A stretch of 64,000 bases of DNA from Okapia johnstoni (GCA_024291935.2 CM044316.1:74726501-74790500); one strand, 5' to 3'. Numbered from the stretch's first letter, positions 1 to 11,079 are shown. Program-made: numbers and translations. Notes: generated by a model not told the origin, from the sequence alone.

Positions 1-2084
1 TTAAGAATATGTATGAAAGTATAGTTTTTTCAGTTTTTATTGGGTTCCTTTGCGTAAGTATTTCTAGACCATAATCCTCTAGTTACTAGTGAAAAGACTC
101 TAGTTTGTGCTCTGGTGCCATCAGTCTGCCCATAATTCTTTACTCCAAACACACGAGCAGATTTCTACCTTAATTCTACAAAACTTTGCTTATCCCAAGT
201 TGTAATTCTAAACCAAACTTTAGTGAAAGATTGGAGATAGAAAGAAGAAATCATAGCTCTGAAAAGAAAATGTTAGCAACAGACAGGGGCCATAAATTCT
301 CCTGGACACCAGAAACAATGAGTCTTTACAGAGTGAGTATTTTTGTCTCTTTCTTGCCTTATTGTCCATTCTCCTACTGTCAGATGGCAAGGGCCAGTTT
401 ATTTCCCTCAGTGGTGATGTTTTGAACCTGAATTCTACCTTCACCTTCTCAGATCATGGCAGTGATAGAGGAAAATATTATTTTCTACTCCCAGGCTCTT
501 GCCTACCTCCAATCAAAATCTCAATAAAATTGGAAATGCAAACAATCTACAAATTAAGATAAACTTTTAAATTATTGTGCAGACGAATTTAGCCTAAATC
601 ACTCCATAAGAGCTTGCAACTGGACTTTTGCAAAAACAATATGCACATTAATGCTTTCCATTAAATAAAAAAACTGTTATTGCCTAAAACAAGATTAACA
701 ACTACTGCTGACAGCTTTAAAATACTGTTTTTTCCCCTTTTGTGGCAGTGACTGAAAGCTGATCACCAAATTCATTACCTTTGGTTTGGCCACAATTAAC
801 CACTCTCCTTTGCACGTAGGTGCAGAATGTGTTAACCAAAAAATTATGGGGAAAAGTTAAAAACCCTACTACAAGACCATACCCATGAAAATCTTTCACG
901 CATCATCATCTGTGCGTTTCCGCTATGTGGATTCATGTACAGGAGCATAGCAACCCTGAAGCTTCAAACAGCCATATATCCAAATCAGCTCTTGGAGGAG
1001 TCTCTTGTCAGGAGCAAGGGTCCCAGACTTAATAGTAAAATTCGTGTGTTAAATGATATAAGTTGTTTTTTTTTTTTAATACTGTATTTCCTTAATTATT
1101 GCATCTATTTCCTACCCTTTCAAGTTTCAAAAACACAGGGTCTTTGCTCAAAGAATGCTTACATTGTTTCCTTTTCCAGATTCTTTGGGAGAGAAGCTGG
1201 TGCAAAGATTTAGGTCCCAGTCCTTCATGAATAGGACCATTCCTTCCTATGGTTGTAGGAGGTTCTCCCTTCTGGGTTTTGGTAAAGCTGGATGAGCTAG
1301 GTGACCCCAAACTGCACCAATGCTGGTGATTCGCCTGCTCTGTGCATACGATCCTTGGCTAAGTATTGATTAGTAACAGGAAACCACAACAAGCTATGGA
1401 TCTTGGCTCTCATTGTTTTTGGCCTCAGCTCTTACATTCCCCAAAGGACCTACTTCTCCTCAAGTTCTTCCTTACTCTCATGAGTTTCCTTCAGGTTTTT
1501 TCTTTCACTTCTAGTGGTTTTTTCTGTTGCTAAAAATATGCATTTGACATTAGTTCTCGGGCTTTTAAGAGCTATATGCACCAAGAAACCTCACCCCTAT
1601 TTTACTGTGCTGCCCTTTTTAAGGAAGAAAGATAATGCATCTTGCCCCAAATTGCACCACCTGAAATTGGATAAATTGAAAATATAAACCCCATCTCTTA
1701 GTTTCTGGTAAAATATGAGACTACCCTGGTTAAGGGACAAATATGTTATTTAATTATTAAACATTAACTATAATAATGTAAAACAGTCAAAGGCAAGAGT
1801 TCACATTAAGCTCAGTGATATTTACTGTAAGGGAAAGACAGGCAAAGTGTGTGAAAAAGCAAGGCTGCAGACAAACAAGACACACACCATTCTCCAAACT
1901 GCAATGACCAAACAACTTTGATCCTGTCCCTTTTTCAAACTTTCCTCCTTTTTCTTATTAACCTCGAAGGCTCTTAAAAGAATTTTTTTCTAGTTGATTT
2001 TATTTTCTGATTACTTGTTCACGTAACTCTTTAATCATGCAGATTTGGTGAAGAGTCAAAGACTCTGTGGAGCAGAAGTCCTGC
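1..2084. other. AT-rich stretch without recognised gene or repeat
   Basis: Open frames here are all under about 95 codons, overlap on both strands and show no domain I recognise. There is no confident transposon similarity. Runs of T occur near 1064-1077. Confidence 0.6.
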
Positions 2085-2245
2085 AGATCTGTATTTGCAT
2101 CTAAATCCCGTTACTGAACAAATGACTAAAACAGTAACTTAATACTTCCACGCTGCCAGTCCTCACAGGCAAAGTGGACATGGTAATATTTAACTTACAT
2201 GGTTATTACGATAATAAAATAAGATACATGCAGATAAACTAGTTG
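2085..2245 (+). repeat. Possible MIR SINE (decayed)
   Basis: The order of blocks resembles the MIR core and 3' part: an acttaatact block, a cctcacaggcaaagtggac block, then attacgataataaaataagata, matching the usual MIR order of splice-like core and AT-rich tail. Divergence is high, so the call rests on block order rather than identity. Confidence 0.5.
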
Positions 2246-3285
2246 CAACAATTTTTGCTAGAGGTAAACAATAAATGGTGTCATTATTTATCAAATCCAA
2301 TCTCATTCCTCAGTCTTTTTCCTCTTGACTTCTCAGAAATATCAACAATAGTGAATCCCTTTAATCTATCCCCTTTCTGGGCATTCACTGTATATCTCCT
2401 TGTATACCAGTTGGGAAATACTTATTTAAACAATAAGAAATACAGGCTTTTCTATGATATTCAACTTCTTCCATGAACCTTACTTAACTATTGTTTTCAA
2501 AATTATTTCCAAAAATGCTCTTCATGAACTTTTACTCCAGTCCAACTAAATACACTGGATTTTCCAGATACACAGCTCTAGTCTTATAAATTATTTTCAC
2601 TTCATCATTTTAATCCCTCTGTTTGGAATCATTTTCTGTTTCATCATTGCTATATTTTCCATAATCTGAGAGGAACTCTTATACTTTTTTTAGAAGCCTA
2701 GAATTTAACTGTATCAGAGAATATTACTGTGCATTATTAATTGCAATCATAAGTGATTGGATCATTACACAAACTGTCCCTCTTCAAACTTTTTAAAATT
2801 TTATGGAAACTAACACAACATCTTGCATATTAACTAACATTTTAATTTGAGAATTATAAATATGCTTGGAACTAGAAAAATTTGATTTGCATTTTCTCTA
2901 AGCAACAAATATCAGAATCCTGATATGGACTGTTGTTTTTCAACAGAGATGAGACAAATTAATCCAGGAAGTGACATTTCCTGAAGGTAAAGTGGTTTTA
3001 AACCTTCTTGATAGGATATCATTTTACTGTGGTTTGCCGATTTTTGCTTCTCTTCCTGTTTTCAAACAGTTCATGGATCAGATGGAAAAACAAAGTTTAG
3101 CTGGAAAAATAGTGTGGATTAGTTAAGGTACCAGAAGTAATACAACAAATATAGAATCTGTAATAGTGAAACCTGTAATTTTTAGGAGCACTTTTAATCT
3201 TCTCTTAACTTGAGGTATCTTGAGCACGTTTTCTAAAGACAAGCACAAATAATTTTATGTCTCTTTTTATGTGTCTTTAGGATCT
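2246..3285. other. AT-rich stretch, nothing recognised
   Basis: No repeat family, RNA gene or coding frame could be supported. The only open frame is 77 codons (2243-2476) and has no recognisable features. Confidence 0.55.
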
Positions 3286-3415
3286 ATAAAGATTATAATG
3301 AAATTATCAACTAGATGATAATAAAATTTTTCTAAACTACAAATTACGTATACATGTATGATCTCTAAAGTTCAATAAATGAAAACATTTACCAGAATAA
3401 TTTATAACCACAATC
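3286..3415. repeat. Left copy of long direct repeat flanking a SINE
   Basis: This 130-bp segment runs from ataaagattataatg to ttataaccacaatc and recurs at 3618-3738 with roughly 89% identity and one ~10-bp indel. The Bov-tA at 3416-3617 lies exactly between the copies. See the finding on this locus. Confidence 0.9.
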
Positions 3416-3617
3416 AAGTCGCTCAGTTGTGTCCAACCCTTTGTGACATGGACCCTTTGCGACACATGGACTATAAATTCTGTGGAATTCTCCAGGCCAG
3501 AACACTAGAGGGAGTAGTCTTTCCCTTCTCCAGTGGATCTTCCCAACTCAGGAATTGAACCGGCATCTCCTGCATTGCAGGAGGATTATTTAACAACTGA
3601 GCTATGAGGGAAGCCCC
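3416..3617 (-). mobile_element. Bov-tA SINE
   Basis: In reverse orientation it starts with the BovB-derived 3' part (gctcagttgtgtccaaccc) and ends with the tRNA-like 5' start read backwards (gagctatgagggaagcccc). Box-B-like sequence (gaattgaacc) lies near 3553. A short internal duplication of the ggacc..tttg..gacatgga part is visible near 3447-3473. The flanks are unusually long direct repeats rather than a short target duplication. Confidence 0.93.
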
Positions 3618-3738
3618 ATAAAGACTATAATGAAATTATCAACTAGATGTTAACAAACCTTTCTGAACTGCAAGCTATGTATGATCTCTAGAATTCAATA
3701 AATGAAATCATTTACCAGAATAATTTATAACCACAATC
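3618..3738. repeat. Right copy of long direct repeat flanking a SINE
   Basis: 121-bp partner of 3286-3415, starting at the base after the SINE. The last ~45 bases (ttcaataaatgaaa to cacaatc) are almost identical between copies. Confidence 0.9.
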
Positions 3739-4624
3739 TACTTTCCAAGGGTATCTTAGGTTAAAAATCTCTACTAAAACATCCTATTAACTTTTTAAAA
3801 AGTTTTTTTCTACATGTTTGTGTTATCTAAATTATCATCCTTTTTTCAGTGATCAAATGAGATAAATTTTCTTGATGGGACGTATAAGTTCAGCTCATCT
3901 GACAAGCAGATTGCAATATGGAGAAAAAAACTCAAATTCATTAGGCAAGAATAATTAGTGTGGGCAAATTAAAAGGACAAGAATGGAGGTTGTGTTGGGA
4001 TAGCTATCAAACCACAGTGTAGCTCTGATCTTTGTGCAAGGGAGAGGGAAGGAAGGAAGGTGGGAAGGAGTGTCTTAAATTGCAGTGCAGTTCCAGTGTG
4101 TCCAGCAAGCCTGAAGGGGAATCTTCAAGGTTCAGTTGCCATGCAGAGGAATCCTGTATCTCCTAGGAATGAGACTGTCTAGTATCCCTGCCGTGCTCAG
4201 TCATGAGCACGGGGAGAATATTTCAGCTCAGACATGTGGATGGGTCTCAAAATTCAGAATGCTAGGATTTGATCAATTATGCTTTTCTATGTCAAAGATT
4301 TGAAAAAAAAAATTATGGCAGCTATAGAACTCAAATTTAAAACCTTAAAGAAAAATAATAAATTATACATAAATTTGTCCTTAAGTGAGGGGTTATGTGA
4401 AAGCACTGTCTCATTATGTGGGCATTGTTGTTAATGACTTGTGTACATTTACTGTTGGGTTTATTAAAATATCTCATTAGTTTTTCCATAGAAAGTACAG
4501 TAATTTGTTTAATACAAATGGATCTTCTATGCCTAACTTGAGGGCAACCATAAAAGGTTTGGATAATCAGTCTCATAAACCAGAGCAACTGGTGGAAGAA
4601 ATTCAAGGATAGATTGAAATATAA
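3739..4624. other. Unrecognised stretch with one small perfect hairpin
   Basis: No gene or repeat recognised. At 4191-4212 there is a perfect 9-bp inverted repeat (ccgtgctca / tgagcacgg) with a 4-base loop in otherwise AT-rich DNA. A short ggaagg-rich purine run lies near 4045-4070. Confidence 0.5.
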
Positions 4625-5315
4625 ATATGAAGAATCAAAGAGAGACTATTACAAGCAACTATATGCCAATAAAATGGACAAACTAAAAAAAATGGATAAA
4701 TTCTTATAAAGGTACAATCTTCCAATAACGAACCAGGAAGAAATAGAAAGTATGAACAGATCAATCACAAGTATTGAAATTGAAACCATGATTAAAACTC
4801 TTCCAACAAGCAAAAAGGCCAGGACCAGATGGTTTCACAGGCGGAATTTATCAAACATATAGAAAAGAGTTAACACCTACTCTTCTGAAACTCTTCCAAA
4901 AAACTGGAGACAAAGGAACACTCTCAAGAACATTCTAAAAGGCAATCATTGTCCTGATACTGAAACCAGACAAAAACACCACAAAAATAGAAAATTACAG
5001 GCCATTATCACTGATGAACATAGACAAAAAAATCCTCAGCAAAATACTAGCAAACCAAATCCAACAACACATTATAAACATCATACAACATAATCAAGTG
5101 GGATTTATCTGGAGAAGAAAAGTTCTTCAATATATGCATTATTTGCATATTGATTTATTATCAATGTAATACACCATATTGGCAAATTGATCATCTCAGT
5201 AGATGGAAAAAAAGCTTTTGAGAAAATTCAATACTCTTTTAATAATAAAACTTTCCAGAAAGTGGGCATAGAGGGAAGTTACCTCAAAATAATAAAGGTC
5301 ATATATGACAAACCA
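4625..5315 (+). mobile_element. L1 ORF2 remnant, left part
   Basis: Translated pieces in shifting frames match the endonuclease-RT linker and early RT of mammalian L1 ORF2: a YYKQLYANKMD-like block, an NQEEIESMNRSIT block, a [14 protein letters not shown] block and NQIQQHI. Several frameshifts and stops make it non-coding. It is interrupted at 5315 by a BovB insertion and resumes at 9026, where the L1 reading (..YDKP.ANI..) continues without loss. The 11-bp atgacaaacca is present on both sides (5305-5315 and 9026-9036) as target duplication. Confidence 0.9.
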
Positions 5316-5671
5316 AAAAAGCATGAGAGTTCCAGAAAAACATCTACTTATGCTTTATAGACTATGCCAAAAATTTTGACTGTGTGGATCACAACAAACT
5401 ATGGAAAATTCTTAAAGAGATGGGAATACCAGACTGCTTGACCTGCCTGCTGAGAAATCTGTGTGAAGGTCAAGAAGCAACAGTTAGAACTGGACATGGA
5501 ACAACAGACTGGTTCCAAATTGAGAAAGGAGTATGTCAAGGTTGTTTATTTTCTGCTTACTTAACTTATATGCTGAGTACATCATGAGAAACTCTGAGCT
5601 GGATGAAGCATAAGCTGGAATCAAGATTTCTGGGAGAAATATCGATAATCTCAGATATGCAGCCCCACCAA
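5316..5671 (+). mobile_element. BovB reverse-transcriptase fragment at 5' end of composite
   Basis: Internal BovB sequence coding for the palm-region part of RT (WKILKEMGIPD, LRNL..GQEATVRTGHGTTDW, then GVCQG). It starts just after the target duplication and stops within the codons for the catalytic YADD (cagatatgcag), where an unrelated 129-bp segment begins. An in-frame stop (tag near 5359) and other changes show it is dead. The same RT region occurs again in full at about 7900-8240, so this is a second copy rather than part of one colinear element. Confidence 0.9.
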
Positions 5672-5800
5672 TCAACAGAAAAGTGGATTAAAGATTTACT
5701 GAACATGGCCTCGCCAATCAGAACAAGACCCAATTTCCCCTTCAGGCAGTCTCTCCCATCAGGAAGCTTCCCATAAGCCTCTTGCCCTTCTCCATTAGAG
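5672..5800 (+). mobile_element. Non-BovB-like segment joining RT fragment to BovB 5' region
   Basis: About 129 bp from ccccaccaatcaacag to cattagagggcgg. It is GC-richer than its surroundings and lacks the 39-bp repeats seen at the 5' end of the other BovB start in this window (62972-63088). Both 5' regions converge on the same sequence (agactgaaaccacaatcac) at about 5808 and 63182. It may be an alternative BovB promoter/5' UTR or captured sequence; I cannot assign its origin. Confidence 0.65.
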
Positions 5801-6230
5801 GGCGGAAAGACTGAAAACCACAATCACAGGAAACTAACCAATCTGATCACATGGACCACAGCCTTGTCTAACTAAATGAAATTATGAGGCACACCATGTA
5901 GGGCCATCCAAGATGGAGGGGTCATGGTGGAGAGTTCTGAAAAAACGTGGGTCCACTGGAGAAAGCAATGGCAAACAACTTCAGTATTCTTGCCTTGAGA
6001 CCCCCATGAAAAGTATGAAAAGGCAAAAAGATAGGACACTGAAAGATGAACTCCCCAGGTCGGTAGATGCCCAATATGCTACTGGAGATCAGTGGAGAAA
6101 TAACTCTGGAAAGAATGAAGGGATGGAGCCAAAACAAAAACAATACCCAGTTGTGGATGTGACTGATGATGGAAGCAAGGTCTGATGCTGTAAAGAGCAA
6201 TATTGCATAGGAACCTGGAATGTTAGGTCC

Positions 6231-6683
6231 ATGAATCAAGGCAAACTGGAAGTGGTAAAACAGATGGCAAGAGTGAACATTGACATTCTAGGAATCAGAG
6301 AACTAAAATCATCTGGAATGGGTGAATTTAATTCAGATAACCATTTTATCTACTACTATGGGCAAGAATCCCTTAGAAGAAATGGAGTAGCCATCATAGT
6401 CAACAAAAGAATCCAAAATGCAGTACTTGGGTGCAGTCTCAAAAACAACAGAATGATCTCTGTTTGTTTCCAAGGCAAATCATTCAATATCACAGTAATC
6501 CAAGTCTATGCCCCGACCAGTAAGGCTGAAGAAGCTGAAGTTGAACAGTTCTATGAAGACCTACAAGACCTTCTAGAACTAACACCCCAAAAAAGATGTC
6601 CTTTTCATTATAGGGGTAGGAAGTCAAGAAATACCTGGAGTAACAGGCAAATTTATCCTTGGAGTACAGATGAAGCAGGCTAA
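6231..6683 (+). pseudogene. BovB APE-like endonuclease fragment
   Basis: A 150-codon open stretch beginning MNQGKLEVVKQMARVNIDIL. It shows the conserved early endonuclease layout: DILGI.EL with the metal-binding Glu, a Y.GQESLRRNGVAIIVNK block and a ITVIQVYAPTS block. The downstream catalytic GDWN motif is lost by a frameshift near 6595-6610 and the frame ends at 6683. The same start occurs in the BovB at 63605. It would nick target DNA in a live element; here it cannot be complete. Confidence 0.85.
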
Positions 6684-7404
6684 TAGAGTTTTGCAAAGAA
6701 AATGCACTTGTCATACCAAGCACCCTCTTCCAACAACACAAGAGAAGACTCTACGCATGCACATCACCAGATGGTCACTACTAAAATCAGATTATTATAT
6801 GCTTTCTGGCCAAATATGGAGAAGCTCTATACAGTCAGCAAAAAGAAGACGAGGGGCTGACTGAGACACAGACCATGAACTCCTTATTGCCAAATTCAGA
6901 CTTAAATTGACGAAAGTAGGGAAAACCATTGGACCATTCAGGTATGACCTAAATTAAATCCCTTACTTTTATACAGTGGAAGTGACAAATAGATTGAAGG
7001 GATTAAATCTGATACAAATAGTGCCTGAAGAACTATGGATGGAGGTTCGTAACACTGTATAGGAGGCAGGGATGAAGATCATTCTCAAGGGAAAACATGC
7101 AAAAAGGCAAAATTGTTTATGAGGAGGCCTTACAAATTGCTGTGAAAAGAAGAGAAGCAAAAGGAAAAGGAGAAAAGGAAAGATATACACATTTGAATGC
7201 AGAATTCCAAAGAATAGCAAGGAGAGATGAGAAAGCCTTCCTCAGTGATTAATGCAAAGAAATAGAGGAAAACAACAGAATGGGAAAGACTAGAGATCTC
7301 TTCAAGAAAATTAGAGATACTAAGGGAACATTTCATACAAAGATGAGCACAATAAAGGACAGAAATGGTATGGTCCTAACAGAAGCAGAAGATATTAAGA
7401 AGAG

Positions 7405-8286
7405 GTGACAAGAATACACAGAAGAACTATACAAAATGATCTTTGTGACCCAGATAATCAAGATGGCGTGATCATGCACCTAGAGCCAGACATCCTGGAA
7501 TGCAATCAAAGTAAAGCAGGCCTTAAGAAGCATCCTAGAAACAAAGCTAGTGGAGGTGATGGAATTCCAGTTGAGCTCTTTCAAATCCCAAAACATGATG
7601 CTGTGAAAGTGCTGCACTCAATATATCAGCAAATTTGGAAAACTCAGCAGTGGCCACAAGACTAGAAAAGGTCAGTTTTCATTCCAATCCCAAAGAAAGG
7701 CAATGCCAAAGAATGCACAAAATACTGCACAATTGCACTCATCTCACACACTAGTAAAGTAATGCTCAAAATTCTCCAAGCCAGGCTTCAACAGTACGTG
7801 AACAGGGAAGTTTCAGATATTCAAGCTGGATTTAGAAAAGGCAGAGGAACCAGAGATCAAATTGCCAGCATCCGTTGGATCATCAAAAACACAAGAGAGT
7901 TCCAGAAAAACATCTACTTCTGCTTTATTGACTATGTCAAAGCCTTTGACTGTGTGGATCACAATAAACTATGGAAAATTCTTCAAGAGATGGGAATACC
8001 AGACCACCTGACCTGCCTCCTGAGAAATCTGTATCTAGGTCAGGAAGCAACAGTTAGAACTGGACATGGAACAACAGACTGGTTCCAAATAGGAAAAGGA
8101 GTACGTCAAGGCTGTATATTGTCACCCTGCTTATTTAACCTATATGTAGAGTACATCATGAGAAATGCTGGGTTGGATGGAGCACAAGCTGTAATCAAGA
8201 TTGCTGGGAGAAATATCAATAACCTCAGATATGAAGATGACACCACCCTTATGGCAGAAAGTGAAGAAGAACTGAATACCCCTTGA
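7405..8286 (+). pseudogene. BovB reverse-transcriptase remnant
   Basis: Two open pieces (7405-7665 and 7762-8286, 174 codons) separated by a stop and frame disruption. The second carries RT motifs in order: AGFRKGRGTRDQIA, FIDYVKAFDCVDH (the first catalytic Asp), GVRQGCILSPCLFNLY, and [16 protein letters not shown]. The catalytic box reads YEDD where most copies read YADD, and the same change is seen in the antisense copy at 39.2 kb. The C-terminal domain continues in other frames to about 9000. Confidence 0.88.
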
Positions 8287-9025
8287 TGAAAGTGAAAGAG
8301 GACAGTGAAAAGTTGGCTTAAAACTCAACATTCAGAAAACTAAGATCATGGCATCCGGTCTCATCACTTCATGGCAAATAGATGGGGAAATAATGGAAAC
8401 AGTGGCAGATTTTATTTTGTGGGCTCCAAAATCACTGCAGATGGTAACTTCAGCCATGAAATTAAAAGATGCTAGCTCCTTGGAAGAAAATCTATGACCA
8501 ACCTAGACAGCATATTTAAAAGCAGAGACTTCACTTTGCCAACAAAAGCCCATTTAGTCAAAGCTATGGTTTTTCCTGTAGTCATGTATGGATGTGAGAA
8601 TTGAACTATAAAGAAAGCTGAGCACCAAAGCTGAGCACTTCTTATAGTACAAATAGCTTTTGTACTATAGTGTTGGAGAAGACTCTTGAGAGTCCCTTGG
8701 ACTGTAAGGAGATCCAACCAGTCATTCCTAAAGGAAATCAGTCCTGAATATTCATTGGAAGGACTCATGCTGAAGCTGAAACTCCAATACTTTGGCCACC
8801 TGATGGGAAGAACTGACTCACTGGAAAAGACCTTGATGCTGGGAAAGATTGAGGGCATGAAGAGAAAGGGAAGAAAGGATGAGATGGTTGGGTGGCATCC
8901 CCCACTTGATGGACATGAGTCTGAGTAAGCTCTGGCAGCTGGGGATGAACAGGGAAGCCTGGTGTGCTGCAGTCCATGGAGTTGCATAGTCGGACACAAC
9001 TGAGTGACTGAATTGAACTGAACTG

Positions 9026-9455
9026 ATGACAAACCAATAGCAAACATCTTTTTCAATGGTGAAAAAATGAAAATATTTCCTCTAAGATCAGGAACAAGAC
9101 AAGAAGGTCTTCTCTTCCCAATCTTATTCAACTTTGTTTTGAAAGTTTTGCCATGGCAATCAGAGAAGAGAAATATATAAAACCAATTCAAATTGGAAAA
9201 GAAGCAAACTGTCATGGTTTGCAGGTGACAATCATGACACTACACATAGAAAACCATTTACATGCTTCCAGGAAGCTACCAGAGTTCTTTAAAGAATTTA
9301 GTAAAGTTTCCGGTTACAAAATTAATCTACAGAAATCTCTTGCTTTCTTATACACCTTCAACCAGTGATCAGAAAGAAAAATTAAGGAAACATTTACTAT
9401 ATCATCAAAAAGAATAAAATGCCTAGGAATAAACATGCCTAAGGAGGTGACATTG
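9026..9455 (+). mobile_element. L1 ORF2 remnant, right part
   Basis: Continuation of the L1 at 4625-5315 after the BovB insertion. It encodes decayed RT blocks: an [23 protein letters not shown] stretch, the catalytic box degraded to F-A-G-D, then EFSKVSGYKINLQKSLAFLYT and KRIKCLGINMPKEV. Stops and shifts are frequent. Homology fades near 9455. Confidence 0.85.
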
Positions 9456-9607
9456 TAAATGCTGATTGATCAAATGGTATGATTTATCACTGCAGATCGG
9501 GAGTATGTATGAGAAAATAATAGAGACTAAAATAAGAATGCCTTATCATGAAAACCATGAATATTTTATTGCTAATAATTTACCTTTTTAAGACTTTCTG
9601 CCATTTT

Positions 9608-9800
9608 TTTACATTTTAAAATTCAGTTTTTAATTGAAGTATAATTGCTTTACTATCCTGTGTTGCTTTTTGCCATATATTAAAATGAATCAGCCACAGG
9701 AATACATATGTCCCTTGCCTCTTGAAACTCTGCTCTATGCTCCCACCGCATTCCATGTGTCTAGGTTGTTAAGAGCCCCAATTTGAGTTCCCTGTTAAAG
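9608..9800 (-). mobile_element. L1 3' UTR fragment (ruminant type)
   Basis: On the plus strand it reads as the reverse complement of a ruminant L1 3' UTR: ttttaattgaagtataattgc, ttgccatat.ttaaaatgaatcagcca, then a C/T-rich part. The same family appears at 15131-15243, 22711-25903 and 26557-26730. Confidence 0.75.
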
Positions 9801-10086
9801 TGAAAATTGTTATAATGATGGTAAGACAATGAACTAGGCAAGGAGTAAAAAGGTTGATGATTTTTTGCACTATGGAAATAACTTTGGGCAAAATATCTAT
9901 TGTACTGACCCCTGTATTCGTACATATTACAGATGCCCCGAAGCATGTTTCAGTGCTGGTAAACAGGTTGGAAGTGCCTCCTACTTTGATAAAATGTGTA
10001 TATAAATCAAGAATGTAGCAAATTGGCAATGAACCTTAAAGGTGAAAATTTTGTAATGTAAATTTGGGACAAGATTAAAAGAGAAA

Positions 10087-10885
10087 TATCAATAACCTCA
10101 GATATGCGGATGACACCACCCTTATGGCAGAAAGTGAAGAAGAACTAAAGAGCCTCTTGCTGAAAGTGAAAGAGGAGAGTGGAAAAGTTGGCTTAAAGCT
10201 CAACGTTCAGAAAACTAAGATCATGGCATCTGGTCCCATCACTTCATGGGGAATAGATGGGGAAACAGTGGAAACAGTGTCAGACTTTATTTTTTTGGGC
10301 TCCAGAATCACTGCTGATGGTGACTGCAGCCATGAAATTAAAAGATGCTTACTCCTTGGAAGGAAGGTTATGGCCAACCTAGATAGCATATTAAAAAGCA
10401 GAGACATTACTTTGCCAACAAAAGTCCGTCTAGACAAGGCTATGGTTTTTCCAGTGGTCATGTATGGATGTGAGAGTTGGACGGTGAATAAAGATGAGCA
10501 CCGCAGAATTGATGCTTTTGAACTGTGGTGTTGGAGAAGACTCTTGAGAGTCCCTTGGACTGCAAGGAGATCCAATCAATCCATCCTAAAAGAGATCAAT
10601 CCTGGGTGTTCATTGGAAGGACTGATGTTGAAGCTGAAACTTCAATACTTTGGCCACCTCATGCAAAGAGTTGACTCATTGGAAAAGACCCTAATGCTGG
10701 GTAGGATTGGGGGCAGCAGGAGAAGGGGACGACAGAGGATGAGATGGTTGGATGGCATCACCAATGCTATGGACATGGGTTTGGGTAGACTCCGGGAGTT
10801 GGTGATGGACTGGGAGGCCTGGCGTGCTGCGATTCATGGGGTCGCAAAGGGTCAGACACGACTGAGCGACTGAACTGAACTGAAC
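10087..10885 (+). mobile_element. 5'-truncated young BovB with target duplication
   Basis: Begins in the RT just before the catalytic box and runs to the gactgaactgaac tail. The 11-bp taaaagagaaa occurs at 10076-10086 and 10886-10896 as target-site duplication, so truncation happened at insertion. It is the least decayed BovB in the window; its reading frame has no stop to the natural end. Confidence 0.95.
10124..10873 (+). pseudogene. Open BovB RT C-terminal frame (249 codons)
   Basis: The frame is open from the element's 5' end, so RYADDTTL precedes the first ATG, and continues [72 protein letters not shown] and [12 protein letters not shown], ending at the normal stop. This covers the catalytic YADD, the thumb and the C-terminal region, but the endonuclease and the first half of RT are missing, so no active enzyme is possible. 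No promoter or upstream coding sequence is visible. I infer it is simply a recent truncated insertion that has not yet decayed. Confidence 0.85.
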
Positions 10886-11079
10886 TAAAAGAGAAAGGTA
10901 GTAATATGATGAGTTACTACACAGATCTCCTTTCCATCCTTTGTTAACAAACTGGATAATCTTAAAGAAATTAATTGAATTTCAAGCGGAAACACTTTAG
11001 TTTGATAAATGCTATTTAAGTGTATTTACTAATAATAATTGGGATTTACTAAGATTTAGGTAGAAACCAGCATGCCCTA

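Larger units (their letters stand above)
5801..9025 (+). mobile_element. Near-complete BovB (RTE) LINE, dead copy
   Basis: Contains a 5' leader, APE-type endonuclease, reverse transcriptase and 3' tail in order, ending in the gaactgaactga tail typical of this subfamily. The reading frame is broken by frameshifts and stops in the endonuclease (about 6590-6700), the linker (6860-7400) and after RT (from 8285). It is part of a 3.71-kb composite insertion into L1 bounded by the 11-bp atgacaaacca. BovB is an RTE-clade non-LTR retrotransposon of ruminants and squamates. Confidence 0.93.

Noticed and set aside
8472..9215. Antisense open frame of 247 codons (similar ones at 33719-34345, 10207-10575 and 42015-42464)
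   Set aside because: They are the opposite strand of the BovB 3' region, which happens to stay open in many copies. No start context, domain or other support for a separate protein.
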